In this document: positions 18,307 to 26,999 of the stretch, one piece after another | Position numbering within the stretch: the stretch's first letter is position 1 | How the letters are laid out: each line of letters starts with the position of its first letter | Assembly: GCF_028745735.1 (NCBI RefSeq) | Contig: NZ_JAQZSM010000001.1 | Span: forward strand, 248,001-312,000 | Source: Roseinatronobacter alkalisoli | Lineage (GTDB): Bacteria; Pseudomonadota; Alphaproteobacteria; Rhodobacterales; Rhodobacteraceae | Direction of reading: 5' to 3' | DNA length: 64,000 nucleotides | Made by a program: the position numbers and the translations under genes | Notes under the pieces: model-generated | What the model was told of the DNA's origin: nothing | Seen by the model: the letters and a program-made list of their open reading frames with translations, nothing else | Database searches by the model: none

Positions 18307-18879
18307 ATGATCATGGAATTTCTGGCAGTTATTGTCGCGGGCTTCGGCGGCTTTGGCGTGGCACATTTCCTGCACCGGATAAGTTGGCGAAGCCTGCCTG
18401 ACTGGATTGCCCCTTTCGGGGCGGCCGGGGGCATGCTGCTGATGGTAATCTGGCTGGAATACACATGGGCCGGGCGGTTTGAAGCTGGACTTCCTGACGA
18501 TGTGACCGTCGTCAGCAAGAACGAGGTCCGCATCTGGTACCGGCCCTGGACCTATATTGTCCCGCTGAGCACCCGCATCACCGCGATTGACAACCGCGTG
18601 CGGCAGACCAATCGCGTTAACCCGGATCTGGTATTGACCGGGATTGTCCTGAAGGAACGCTGGGCGCTGACCTTCGGGTTCCAGTCCCTGTTCGACTGCG
18701 CCAATGCCCGTCGTTCCGACCTGACCGAAGGCACAAGGTTGGATGACGCAGGCATTCCGCTGGACGCCGAATGGTATCAGCTGACGCCCGATGATCCGTT
18801 TCTTACCGTCGCTTGTGGAGGAGGAGCCGCATATGGAGGACCGCGCGAAGAAGGTGCAGATTCTGGTGGTCGAGGATGA
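18307..18879 (+). CDS. Small membrane protein of unknown function
   Basis: The 190-residue product has two N-terminal transmembrane segments (MIMEFLAVIVAGFGGFGVAHFL and IAPFGAAGGMLLMVIWLEYTW) followed by a soluble part of about 110 residues (VVSKNEVRIWYRPWTYIVPLSTRITAID, and YQLTPDDPFLTVAC). I do not recognise a family. It starts 15 bp after the DUF294 gene and overlaps the response-regulator gene by 47 bp. Its last 16 residues, Gly-rich, are encoded by the regulator's ribosome-binding site and first codons, so the tail is probably not functionally constrained. Membership of the acetate/signalling operon is inferred from spacing. Confidence 0.75.
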   Translation: MIMEFLAVIVAGFGGFGVAHFLHRISWRSLPDWIAPFGAAGGMLLMVIWLEYTWAGRFEAGLPDDVTVVSKNEVRIWYRPWTYIVPLSTRITAIDNRVRQTNRVNPDLVLTGIVLKERWALTFGFQSLFDCANARRSDLTEGTRLDDAGIPLDAEWYQLTPDDPFLTVACGGGAAYGGPREEGADSGGRG

Positions 18880-19249
18880 AGATAACATCGCCATAGCGCT
18901 TGATTACCTGCTGACTCGCGAAGGATATGAACAAACCCGCCTGGCAACCGGGGCCGGCGCCGTAGAGATGATCCGCGACAACAAACCCGATCTGGTGCTG
19001 CTGGACGTCATGCTGCCCGAAGTTTCCGGATATGACATATGCCAGACCGTGCGCGCGGACCCCGATTGCGCCGATGTCCGCATATTGATGATGACAGCGC
19101 GGGGGTCGGCCATGGAACGGCGCAAAGGCCTGGCCATGGGGGCGGATGGCTTCATTTCAAAGCCGTTTGAACTGAAGGAATTGCGCGAAGAAGTGCGCAA
19201 GATACTTGCTGGCGAATCCCCCCGGCCAGAGGATCGCACTGATGCTTGA
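18833..19249 (+). CDS. Single-domain response regulator
   Basis: A 138-residue protein that is just a receiver domain: acidic pair VVEDED at residues 13-17, phospho-acceptor Asp58 in LVLLDVMLP, Thr in MMTAR, and Lys in FISKPFEL. It has no output domain, so it acts as a phosphate carrier or by protein contact, as in CheY-like regulators. A strong ribosome-binding site (GGAGGAGG) precedes the ATG at 18833. It overlaps the next gene by 8 bp. The neighbouring sensor-like protein lacks a phospho-accepting histidine, so its phosphodonor must be elsewhere. Confidence 0.93.
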   Translation: MEDRAKKVQILVVEDEDNIAIALDYLLTREGYEQTRLATGAGAVEMIRDNKPDLVLLDVMLPEVSGYDICQTVRADPDCADVRILMMTARGSAMERRKGLAMGADGFISKPFELKELREEVRKILAGESPRPEDRTDA

Positions 19250-21329
19250 AAAGCTTGGCCTGCGCGTCCGTATCCTGCTGTTCTTCGCGCTGCTTGCAGT
19301 GGGCGCTGTGGCGGCGGTGGGCGTTGCGGGCTGGCTGGTTGTGTCGCGCAGCGCGGTTCCCGATCTGGCAGCAGCAGTTGCGCAGGCCGGGATTCTTGCG
19401 GGTTTCCTGATCCTGTTTCTGGTGACGGGCATATGGTATCTGTTTGACATGAATGTCGCGCGCGCGATTGACGGGCTGGCCAATGCCATCCGCACCCGTG
19501 CGCATGCCGATATCCATGACGATCTGGGGCGCGACAAGGACCGCGCGCGGTATCTTGGCGATCTGGCACCGGCGGCGGCGGAAATATCGAGCGCGCTGGC
19601 GCAGACCCGTTCGGCGCTGGCAGAATCGGTCGCGCGGGAAACCTCGCGCCTGTCGGGGGAAAAGGCGCGGCTGGAAAAACTGCTGGCGGATGTGCCGGTT
19701 GCCGTGCTGCTTTGCACTGCCGATTATCAGCTTGCATTCTATAATGGACAGGCCGTGACCATTCTGGAAGCGGGCGGTGCGCCGGGGCTGGACCGCAACT
19801 TGCTGGATTATCTGCGCGAAGGTCCGGTGCGTCATGCCTATGAACGTCTGGCGAAGCTGAATGACCCCGAAGCCGCGTCCGACCTGATCTGCGCCACGAC
19901 TGGCAGCGGGCGCTTGTTGTCCGGCCGGATGCGGGTGCTGCGACGCACCGAACACACACCGCGCCCCGGTTTTGTGCTGACCCTGCGTGATGTCACCGCC
20001 GACCTGGCGGCCCATGCCGCGCGCGAGGCCCTGCTGGCAGAAGTGTTTGACCGTGTGCGCCGCCCCGCAGCCAATTTACAGACTGTCATCGGGGTTATTT
20101 CCGAAGACAAGGACATGGCGCATTCCGCAGATCTGATGGACGCCATGCTGTCAGAGGTGCAGGGCCTGACCACTGCGATAACCGAACTTGGTCAGCGCTA
20201 TGACGCCGGGCGCAATGACTGGCGGCCATTGGCGCAGATCCGCTCTCCTGATCTTATGGACGGGGTTGGCGCGCAGTTTGAAACCCTTGGTCTGGACTTG
20301 CAGACCGAAGGGCCGGAATTGATGCTGACCTGTGACGGGTTCGAACTGGCGCTGTTGCTGCGCTGGCTGGGGCAGAAACTGGCCCAAGCGGGGCATTCCC
20401 GCAGCTTCCGGCTGGTGCTGGCGGAAGAAGACGGGCCGGGCGCAGTGCTGGATCTGGTGTGGCACGGCCGGTCCCTGTCGGTGGGGGTGTTTGATTCCTG
20501 GTTGTCAGAACCGCTGGACCCTGACACCCCCGACCTGACAGCGCGCGCTGTCCTGAACGCCCATGCAACCGAAGCCTGGACAGAAACCCGCAGCGATGGT
20601 GTGGCAGCGGTGCGTCTGCCCATTCCCAATGCCCGCCGCGCCACAACCCGCCCGGCCCCTATTCAGCGCGAAGTCGTCTATGATTTTGAATTGCTGTCCA
20701 AGGCGCGGAATGCAGGCGTGCTGGAAAGCAGGCTGGAAGATCTGACCTATGTTGTGTTCGACACGGAAACCACGGGCCTGACCCCGTCCAGCGATGAAAT
20801 CGTGCAAATTGCCGCAGTGCGCGTGGTCAATGGCCGCCGCGTCAAGCGTGAGGTGTTTGACACATTGGTTGACCCCGCGCGCGCAATCCCGCCTTCGTCA
20901 ACGGAAATACACGGCATAACCGACGATATGGTCAAGGGTGCCCCCAGCATGACGGAAGCCGGAAAACGGTTTCACGATTTTGCGCGCGGTGCGGTTCTGA
21001 TTGCGCATAATGCGCCATTTGACATGGAATTCCTGCGCAGGCACGAAAAATCCATGGGCGTGCGGTTTGATCATCCGGTGCTGGACACAGTGCTGCTGTC
21101 TGCGGTCGTCTATGGCCAGCTGGAGCAGCATTCGCTGGACGCGCTGACCGCGCGTCTGGGCATTACCATCCCGGAAGAGGCCCGCCACACCGCCATCGGT
21201 GATACGGTCGCCACGGCTGATGCGTTCCTGAAGTTGATGCCCATGCTGAAATCGCGCGGGCTGCTGACATTCGGGGATGTTCTGGGTGAAGTGCGCCGCC
21301 ATGGGCGGCTGTTGAAAGACCTGAACTGA
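19242..21329 (+). CDS. Membrane sensor with degenerate kinase core fused to DnaQ-like 3'-5' exonuclease
   Basis: The 695-residue protein has two transmembrane segments (about 10-34 and 48-68), a HAMP-like linker, a PAS domain (about 148-255) and a histidine-kinase-like stretch (about 262-460). It ends in a DEDDh exonuclease domain (about 503-675). The expected H-box reads EVFDRVRRPAANL, with Asp270 where the phospho-accepting His should be, and no clear N/G boxes follow, so kinase activity is unlikely. The exonuclease is intact: D507 and E509 in FDTETTGL, D594 in AHNAPFDMEFL, H649 and D654 in HTAIGDTVATAD. The start at 19242 (AGAGGA upstream) overlaps the receiver gene. Role unknown; context suggests signalling tied to acetate metabolism. 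Confidence 0.85.
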   Translation: MLEKLGLRVRILLFFALLAVGAVAAVGVAGWLVVSRSAVPDLAAAVAQAGILAGFLILFLVTGIWYLFDMNVARAIDGLANAIRTRAHADIHDDLGRDKDRARYLGDLAPAAAEISSALAQTRSALAESVARETSRLSGEKARLEKLLADVPVAVLLCTADYQLAFYNGQAVTILEAGGAPGLDRNLLDYLREGPVRHAYERLAKLNDPEAASDLICATTGSGRLLSGRMRVLRRTEHTPRPGFVLTLRDVTADLAAHAAREALLAEVFDRVRRPAANLQTVIGVISEDKDMAHSADLMDAMLSEVQGLTTAITELGQRYDAGRNDWRPLAQIRSPDLMDGVGAQFETLGLDLQTEGPELMLTCDGFELALLLRWLGQKLAQAGHSRSFRLVLAEEDGPGAVLDLVWHGRSLSVGVFDSWLSEPLDPDTPDLTARAVLNAHATEAWTETRSDGVAAVRLPIPNARRATTRPAPIQREVVYDFELLSKARNAGVLESRLEDLTYVVFDTETTGLTPSSDEIVQIAAVRVVNGRRVKREVFDTLVDPARAIPPSSTEIHGITDDMVKGAPSMTEAGKRFHDFARGAVLIAHNAPFDMEFLRRHEKSMGVRFDHPVLDTVLLSAVVYGQLEQHSLDALTARLGITIPEEARHTAIGDTVATADAFLKLMPMLKSRGLLTFGDVLGEVRRHGRLLKDLN

Positions 21330-21352
21330 GCTTTGATTTGCGCGCACTCGCA

Positions 21353-21383
21353 ATAAAAAAGGCAGCCCTGTTAATGGGCTGCC
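21353..21383 (-). terminator. Rho-independent terminator of etfA
   Basis: On the minus strand GGCAGCCC-ATTAACA-GGGCTGCC is followed directly by TTTTTTATTG, a perfect 8-bp stem with a U-run, 25 bp after the etfA stop. On the plus strand no U-run follows, so it ends etfBA transcription rather than the exonuclease gene. Confidence 0.85.
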
Positions 21384-21407
21384 TTGTCGAATTGCGCAAG
21401 CCGTGGC

Positions 21408-22334
21408 CTACAGCTTTTCGGTCAGTTCCGGCACCAACGTGAACAGATCGCCCACCAGCCCGTAATCGGCCACCTGAAAGATGGGCGCTTCTTCGTCCTT
21501 GTTGATGGCAACAATGATCTTGCTGTCCTTCATGCCGGCCAGATGCTGGATGGCACCCGAAATGCCGACCGCGATATACAGGTCTGGTGCAACGACCTTG
21601 CCGGTCTGGCCCACTTGCCAGTCATTGGGCGCATAGCCGGAATCGACAGCAGCGCGCGATGCGCCCACAGCAGCGCCCAGCTTGTCGGCCAACCCTTCGA
21701 TCAGTCTGAAGTCCTCTTCGGACCCGACGCCGCGCCCACCGGACACAACCACCTTGGCCGATGTCAGTTCAGGCCGGTCGCTGGCGGCAACCTTGTCTTC
21801 AACCCATTCCGACAGGCCAGGGTTTTCCGCCGCTGAAATATTCTCGACGCTCGCAGAGCCGCCCTGACCCGCAGCTTCAAATGTCGATGTGCGCAGCGTC
21901 AGAACTTTGGTTGCATCACCGGACTTGACCGTCTGGATGGCATTGCCCGCATAAACCGGGCGTTCAAACGTGTCGCCATCGACAATGCCGGATACATCAG
22001 ACAGGACCATCACATCCAGCAGGGCCGCGACGCGGGGCAGGATGTTTTTAGCATCCGTTGTCGCGGGGGCCACGATATGGGTGTAGTCACCCGCCAGGCT
22101 GACAATCAGCGCGGCTGTGGGTTCGGCCAGACGATGCCCGAGGCTGGCATCTTCCGCGCACAGAACCTTGGCCACGCCATCGATTTTCGAGGCGCTGGCA
22201 GCGGCATCCGCAGCACTTGCCCCCGCGCACAGAACGGTCACGTCGCCCAGTTTTGCGGCCGCAGTGACCGCCTTGGCGGTGGTGTCCACGTTCAGCACAC
22301 CATCAGTGACTTCAGCCAGAAGAAGAACCGCCAT
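21408..22334 (-). CDS. etfA: Electron transfer flavoprotein subunit alpha
   Basis: EtfA with EtfB carries electrons from acyl-CoA dehydrogenases to ETF:ubiquinone oxidoreductase and holds most of the FAD site. The 308-residue protein begins [13 protein letters not shown] and in its C-terminal FAD-binding half has [39 protein letters not shown] and [28 protein letters not shown]. The ATG overlaps the last base of the etfB stop (TGATG), typical of coupled translation. The beta-oxidation genes it serves are in the same window at 44076-49644. Confidence 0.97.
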   Translation of the reverse strand: MAVLLLAEVTDGVLNVDTTAKAVTAAAKLGDVTVLCAGASAADAAASASKIDGVAKVLCAEDASLGHRLAEPTAALIVSLAGDYTHIVAPATTDAKNILPRVAALLDVMVLSDVSGIVDGDTFERPVYAGNAIQTVKSGDATKVLTLRTSTFEAAGQGGSASVENISAAENPGLSEWVEDKVAASDRPELTSAKVVVSGGRGVGSEEDFRLIEGLADKLGAAVGASRAAVDSGYAPNDWQVGQTGKVVAPDLYIAVGISGAIQHLAGMKDSKIIVAINKDEEAPIFQVADYGLVGDLFTLVPELTEKL

Positions 22335-23095
22335 CAGATTACCCCCGCTTCATCTTTCAGTTTCGTCAACAATTCATCTACCGAGGCAACCTTGACCCCT
22401 GCGGAACGCGCAGCGGGTTCGGTCGTTTTCACGATTTCCAGCCGCGGCGTGACATCAACGCCGTAATCCGCCGGTGTCTTTTCATCCAGCGGCTTTTTCT
22501 TGGCCTTCATGATGTTCGGAAGCGACGCATAGCGCGGCTCATTCAGGCGCAGGTCCACACTGATAATTGCGGGCAGTTTGACCTTGATGGTCTGCAAGCC
22601 GCCATCCACTTCTCGGGTGACCGTGGCGTGATCCCCGTCAATGGATACGTCGGATGCAAAAGTGGCCTGTGCCCATCCGGTCAGCGCACCCAGCATCTGG
22701 CCGGTGGCATTCATGTCATTATCGATTGCCTGCTTGCCGCACAGAACGATTTGCGGCTGCTCCTCGTCAATCACGCCTTTCAGCAGTTTGGCCACGGCCA
22801 GCGGTTCGATATCGGTGTGGACATCATCAGCAGCAACAATAAGGATCGCGCGATCAGCCCCCATCGCCAGCGCTGTGCGCAGGGTTTCCTGCGCCTGTTT
22901 CACGCCGATGGATACGGCCACGATTTCCGATGCGAGGCCCTTTTCCTTCAGGCGGATCGCTTCTTCAACAGCGATTTCATCGAACGGATTCATCGACATT
23001 TTGACATTCGCCAGATCGACACCGCTGCCATCCGCCTTGACACGGACTTTCACGTTATAGTCGATCACGCGCTTGACCGGCACCAGAACCTTCAT
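22334..23095 (-). CDS. etfB: Electron transfer flavoprotein subunit beta
   Basis: EtfB binds AMP and interacts with dehydrogenases. The 253-residue product starts [23 protein letters not shown] and carries [24 protein letters not shown] and the ETF-beta signature region [26 protein letters not shown]. The start at 23095 is preceded by an AGGGAGAT ribosome-binding site; a frame 62 codons longer is rejected because it runs into non-coding sequence. First gene of the etfBA operon, with a 118-bp spacer to the adenosyltransferase gene. Confidence 0.97.
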   Translation of the reverse strand: MKVLVPVKRVIDYNVKVRVKADGSGVDLANVKMSMNPFDEIAVEEAIRLKEKGLASEIVAVSIGVKQAQETLRTALAMGADRAILIVAADDVHTDIEPLAVAKLLKGVIDEEQPQIVLCGKQAIDNDMNATGQMLGALTGWAQATFASDVSIDGDHATVTREVDGGLQTIKVKLPAIISVDLRLNEPRYASLPNIMKAKKKPLDEKTPADYGVDVTPRLEIVKTTEPAARSAGVKVASVDELLTKLKDEAGVI

Positions 23096-23213
23096 CGGCG
23101 TATATCTCCCTTTCGCAATGCTTGGTAGGGTTCTAACGAGTTGCAGTTGCAGAAAACAATGCAAAAACGACATGATCCCAGTGATCGACGCCGCGTTACA
23201 GCATATGTCTGCG

Positions 23214-23786
23214 CTAACGGTTCGCGCCCGGAACCCAAAGAATGTCATCTGCGCCATTGTCATTGGCGACACGGCCCGCAACGAACAGCCAGTCCGACAG
23301 ACGGTTCAGGTATTTTACCGCCGATTCGTTCACCCCTTCGACAGTTGACAGGGCGACGGTTTCGCGTTCGGCGCGGCGTGCCACTGTCCGGCACAGATGC
23401 AGATGCGCGGCCAGTGCCGACCCGCCGGGCAATATGAAGCTGCGCAACGGTGACAGATCAGCATTCATTGTATCGATTTCACGCTCCAGCCTGTCTACCT
23501 GCGCCGGGATGATGCGCAGGGGCGTGTATTCGGCCTGTGCGTCGCGGTCCATCTCAGGGCGGCACAGATCCGCACCCAGATCAAACAGGTCATTCTGGAT
23601 GCGCGAAATCGCCGACACCATATCACCGCTGGCATGCAGCCGCGCCAGTCCCAGTGTTGCGTTCAGTTCATCGACAGTGCCATAGGCGGTCACGCGCTGC
23701 GAATGCTTGGCGACACGCACGCCATTGCCAAGCGCCGTTTCGCCGGAATCGCCCGTGCGGGTGTATATCTTGTTCAGAACAACCAT
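23214..23786 (-). CDS. PduO-type ATP:cob(I)alamin adenosyltransferase
   Basis: The enzyme transfers the adenosyl group of ATP to cob(I)alamin, making coenzyme B12 for enzymes such as methylmalonyl-CoA or ethylmalonyl-CoA mutase. The 190-residue protein has the PduO N-terminal [60 protein letters not shown] and the C-terminal [15 protein letters not shown]. Two base pairs separate it from the upstream HIG1-type gene, so they form an operon. B12-dependent propionyl-CoA use would connect with prpE further on, but this is an inference. Confidence 0.95.
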   Translation of the reverse strand: MVVLNKIYTRTGDSGETALGNGVRVAKHSQRVTAYGTVDELNATLGLARLHASGDMVSAISRIQNDLFDLGADLCRPEMDRDAQAEYTPLRIIPAQVDRLEREIDTMNADLSPLRSFILPGGSALAAHLHLCRTVARRAERETVALSTVEGVNESAVKYLNRLSDWLFVAGRVANDNGADDILWVPGANR

Positions 23787-23788
23787 GG

Positions 23789-23998
23789 TCAGGCTCCTTT
23801 TGAACGGAAATAGGCGAAGGCGACAATCAGCACCACGGCCACAAACTGCGCATACAGCCGGTAGCGCATCATCCGGTTGCCATGCTTGCGGTTGAATTCG
23901 CCGCCTTTGGCGAACCCGCCGATTCCGATCATCAGCACCACCACCACCACAAGCGACGCAAATGCCGCAATCAGGAACATCGGGTCTTGCAGCAACAT
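23789..23998 (-). CDS. HIG1-domain (twin transmembrane) small protein
   Basis: A 69-residue membrane protein with two transmembrane segments (MFLIAAFASLVVVVVLMIGIGGF and YAQFVAVVLIVAFAYF) joined by the HIG1 hallmark AKGGEFNRKHGNRMMRYRL. HIG1-type proteins in mitochondria support respiratory complex assembly; bacterial members in alphaproteobacteria are less studied. It is the first gene of a two-gene operon with the adenosyltransferase. Confidence 0.87.
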   Translation of the reverse strand: MLLQDPMFLIAAFASLVVVVVLMIGIGGFAKGGEFNRKHGNRMMRYRLYAQFVAVVLIVAFAYFRSKGA

Positions 23999-24071
23999 GT
24001 CAGATACTCCCTTCGGTCTGGGTGCAACTTAATCGTCCCGTCGCTGATTGCGAGGGGAAATCCGCCCGGCG

Positions 24072-24896
24072 CTACAATTTGCCCAATACGCGATCCAGCA
24101 GGCGGGTTGGCAGTACACGGCGCAGCCCACCCAGCAAATAGGTGGGCGTGGTCACGTAATAGCGTGGGCGCGGGCGGCGGCTTTCGATTGCTGTAATCAG
24201 GCAGCGGGTCACCGCATCAGGCGGCAGCTCAAAGAAATCGGGTTCCGATTTGTCATATAGGCGTGTCAGCAGTGTGTCGCGATACTGCTGCGCGCGCGGG
24301 CTGTTTTCCCAGTCGATCCACCGTTCGAAATGCGGGATCGAATTCTGGCGTATTCTGGATGTCACTGGCCCCGGTTCGATCAGGACCACATGAATCCCCG
24401 TGCCTGCCATTTCCAGACGCAGGACATCTGACATACCTTCCAGTGCGAATTTCGTGGCGACATAGGCCCCCCGCCATTTCAACCCGGCCAGCCCCAGAAC
24501 TGATGAATTCTGTACAATGCGCCCATACCCCTGCGCGCGCATCACCGGCAGCACCGCGCGGGTCAGTTCATGCCAGCCGAACAGATTCGTTTCAAAAATG
24601 CTGCGCAGCGCATCTGTCGGCAGGTCTTCGGTCGCGCCGGGTATGGCGAATGCACCATTGTTGAACACTGCGTCCAGCGTACCACCTGTGCAGTCCAGCG
24701 CCCGGGCAAGGGCAGCGTGGATTGTCGTATGGTCCGTGTAATCCAGCACAAAGCTGTCCAGCCCTTCGCCGCGCAACCGGTCGCAGTCAGCGGGTTTGCG
24801 GCAGGTGGCGAAGACCTGCCAGCCGCGTTTTGCCAGTGTATGCGCCGCGTTATGGCCGATTCCGGATGAACTTCCGGTTATCAGAATGGATCGCAT
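24072..24896 (-). CDS. SDR-family oxidoreductase
   Basis: A 274-residue NAD(P)-dependent short-chain dehydrogenase/reductase. It has the Rossmann glycine motif LITGSSSGIGHNAAH, the NNGAFAIPG segment (NNAG variant), the active-site Ser in VQNSSVLGL and the YxxxK pair in GAYVATKFALEG. The C-terminal part (PDFFELPPDAVTRCLITAIESRRPRPRYYVTTPTYLL) resembles classical SDRs annotated as SDR family NAD(P)-dependent oxidoreductases. Substrate unknown. The start at 24896 is 4 nt after AAAGGG; 24899 is possible. It sits just downstream of the LuxO-like regulator on the same strand (21 bp). Confidence 0.88.
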   Translation of the reverse strand: MRSILITGSSSGIGHNAAHTLAKRGWQVFATCRKPADCDRLRGEGLDSFVLDYTDHTTIHAALARALDCTGGTLDAVFNNGAFAIPGATEDLPTDALRSIFETNLFGWHELTRAVLPVMRAQGYGRIVQNSSVLGLAGLKWRGAYVATKFALEGMSDVLRLEMAGTGIHVVLIEPGPVTSRIRQNSIPHFERWIDWENSPRAQQYRDTLLTRLYDKSEPDFFELPPDAVTRCLITAIESRRPRPRYYVTTPTYLLGGLRRVLPTRLLDRVLGKL

Positions 24897-24917
24897 CATG
24901 CCCTTTCGCACCGGGCG

Positions 24918-26336
24918 TCATTCGTCAGTGGACGCCCATGTGTCGCGCTTGCGATAGATGGTGGAGGGGGCAATGTCCAGTTCCCGCGCGGCCTTGGGGA
25001 CTGATCCGGCGTTACGCCGGATGGCAGAAGTGATCACCAGTTCCTCTATCTGGGCCATCGTCATGCCGCTAAGCACATCGGCCGGTGTTGCACCCGTTGG
25101 CATGCTGTCCGAAATGGCGGATTTCCCGGACTTACCATGCGCCGACAGTTCCGGCGGCAACATGTCGGGGGTTACGACCGGGCCATCATGCAGCACGACC
25201 GCAAGGCGCAGCACATTGACCAGTTCCCGCAGATTGCCGCGCCATGGCGCATTGCGGAAGATTATAGAGGTTTCCGGCGCAAGGGCGGTAAAGGTCTTGC
25301 CTTCTTCCTGTGCGATCTGAACCAGAAGATGGCGGGCCAGCACGTTCACATCTTCACCGCGGGCACGCAACGGCGGGACATGAATAGGAATAACGAATAA
25401 CCGGTAATACAGATCCTCGCGCAGTTTGCCGGCGCGGACATCTTCGGCCGGATCGCGCGTTGCGGCACAGATGATGCGGACATCTACCCTGACCTGATCG
25501 CCGCTGCCCAGGGGGGCAACTGTACCATGCTGCAGGAAATGCAACAGCTTGGCCTGCACCGTAGGGGTCATGTCATGCAGGTTTTCCAGAAACAGGCTTC
25601 CTGCATCTGCCTTGATCATGGTTCCCGGTTTGATGCCGCTTGCCGGTGCATTGCTGCGTTGCGCTTGGCCGAACAATTCGGCTTCCTGCAATTCATGCGG
25701 GATTGCGCTGCAATTGAACGTGACAAAACGATTTTTTGAGCGCGCGGATTTCAGGTGCACTGCGCGGGCGCATAATTCCTTTCCGGTGCCGCTTTCGCCC
25801 AGCACAAAGACTGGCGCCATGGATGTCGCAACCGCGCTGATCTTCTGATAAAGCTGCTGCATCACTTCTGACTGGCCCAGAAATGTTGAATCGATGGCGT
25901 CGGCGGTGTGTTCATTGCCCTCTATGTCCGCGGGTAAATCCCGTCGGCTTTCCGCATGGGCATTGGCGACAGCGCTGATCAGGCGGATGTCACCCAAGGG
26001 TTTGACCAGAAAATCATGTGCGCCCGCGCGCGTTGCTTCGACAGCGGCATTGATCGAACCATTCGCGGTAATGACAATGATGCGTGTGTTCGGCTGCAAG
26101 GCCAGCATTTCGCGCATGACCACCATGCCGTCAGAATCCGGTAGCATAAGATCAAGCAATACCACGCTTGGCATGGCTTCGGAAAACTTTGCTAATGCTT
26201 GCTGACCGTTGGATGCACAAATGGTATTGTAGCCTGCCTTGCGCAGAATGGTGCGATACAGCATTTGCAGGGACGGCGTGTCCTCTACCAGAAGCAGTGG
26301 CGACAATGTTGACTGGTTACTCATAGCTACATTCAT
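24918..26336 (-). CDS. LuxO/NtrC-like response regulator with degraded sigma-54 motifs
   Basis: The 472-residue protein has a receiver domain (about 12-125, phospho-acceptor Asp62 in VVLLDLMLPD), an AAA+ domain (about 150-370) and a Fis-type helix-turn-helix (about 430-470; GSVPKAARELDIAPSTIYRKRDTW). Walker A GESGTGKE (180-187) is intact. The sigma-54 contact loop GAFTGA is absent; residues 221-240 read LFGQAQRSNAPASGIKPGTM. Walker B is altered to SLFLEN, where family members have LFLDE. It therefore probably does not drive sigma-54 promoters by ATP hydrolysis; in this bacterial order the NtrC type is known to work with sigma-70. The ATG overlaps the Hpt gene stop (ATGA). Confidence 0.88.
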   Translation of the reverse strand: MNVAMSNQSTLSPLLLVEDTPSLQMLYRTILRKAGYNTICASNGQQALAKFSEAMPSVVLLDLMLPDSDGMVVMREMLALQPNTRIIVITANGSINAAVEATRAGAHDFLVKPLGDIRLISAVANAHAESRRDLPADIEGNEHTADAIDSTFLGQSEVMQQLYQKISAVATSMAPVFVLGESGTGKELCARAVHLKSARSKNRFVTFNCSAIPHELQEAELFGQAQRSNAPASGIKPGTMIKADAGSLFLENLHDMTPTVQAKLLHFLQHGTVAPLGSGDQVRVDVRIICAATRDPAEDVRAGKLREDLYYRLFVIPIHVPPLRARGEDVNVLARHLLVQIAQEEGKTFTALAPETSIIFRNAPWRGNLRELVNVLRLAVVLHDGPVVTPDMLPPELSAHGKSGKSAISDSMPTGATPADVLSGMTMAQIEELVITSAIRRNAGSVPKAARELDIAPSTIYRKRDTWASTDE

Positions 26337-26707
26337 GTAATAAGACTCTCAATACTCTGTTCCAAAGCGTCGCGAACACGATCACACAGCGCAGTGAATT
26401 CAGGCAAATGGCTGGCAAGCGCCTCGCCGTCCTTGTCCCGTGCCAGTACTTCGGCGCGCAAGGAAACATCTGCTAGCTTATGCGCGCCGATGGTAAGTGC
26501 AAGACCTTTCATTTCATGGGCGATCATGTGGATGGCTTTGAAATCCGGCTTTTCGCCCAGATCCAGCCTGGATATCTGCGCATCTGCGCTGTCGTGTATC
26601 CGCGTGAAATCATTTGTCAGTTGCTCTGCCAAAGCAGCTGCTATTTCAATTCCACCCGCTTCCAACAGAGCGGCGAGAGTTTCATGATCGAGGACCTCGG
26701 AAGTCAT
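26333..26707 (-). CDS. Hpt-domain phosphotransfer protein
   Basis: A 124-residue helical protein carrying the histidine phosphotransfer motif AIHMIAHEMKGLALTIG with His64 as phospho-acceptor. It is an LuxU-like partner placed directly before the LuxO-like regulator gene and overlapping it by 4 bp, so the two are made together. It would relay phosphate from an unlinked hybrid kinase to the regulator's Asp62. No kinase gene is present in the window. Confidence 0.88.
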   Translation of the reverse strand: MTSEVLDHETLAALLEAGGIEIAAALAEQLTNDFTRIHDSADAQISRLDLGEKPDFKAIHMIAHEMKGLALTIGAHKLADVSLRAEVLARDKDGEALASHLPEFTALCDRVRDALEQSIESLIT

Positions 26708-26960
26708 AATTTTGCCTGAATTTCAAAATAAGCTCTGTACCAGAGTTCTAACCTATCGCAGTGCTATAGTATAGCCGTCAGATTTCAACCTGACGGAGAG
26801 CGATGTTCTGTTCTGACTTCAGGAAAGACAATATTTTCCCGATTTTACAACCCACCTTTCCGGTTGTCCGGAAACGGACGCGGGCTTCATCGGAATCACA
26901 GAAGAAGTGTTCGGGTCGGCTGGAATTGGGATGCCGCATTACCAAGGGATGGCGGGCATG
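26708..26960. other. Promoter region of the Hpt-regulator pair
   Basis: No gene is visible in these 253 bp. Two dyads could fold in RNA or bind a regulator upstream of the Hpt start: CTCTG-TAC-CAGAG at 26733-26745 and CCGTCAG/CTGACGG with an 8-nt loop at 26775-26796. No promoter hexamers stand out by eye. Confidence 0.35.
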
Positions 26961-26993
26961 AAAAGGGGCGCGGCGGTCTGGTCCCCGCACCCC
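26961..26993 (-). terminator. Rho-independent terminator of prpE
   Basis: On the minus strand, GGGGTGCGG and CCGCGCCCC form a 9-bp stem (one G-U pair) over an 11-nt loop, followed by TTTTCATG, starting 7 nt after the prpE stop. The opposite strand also ends in a T-rich run (TGTTTTT), so it might work both ways. Confidence 0.75.
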
Positions 26994-26999
26994 TGTTTT

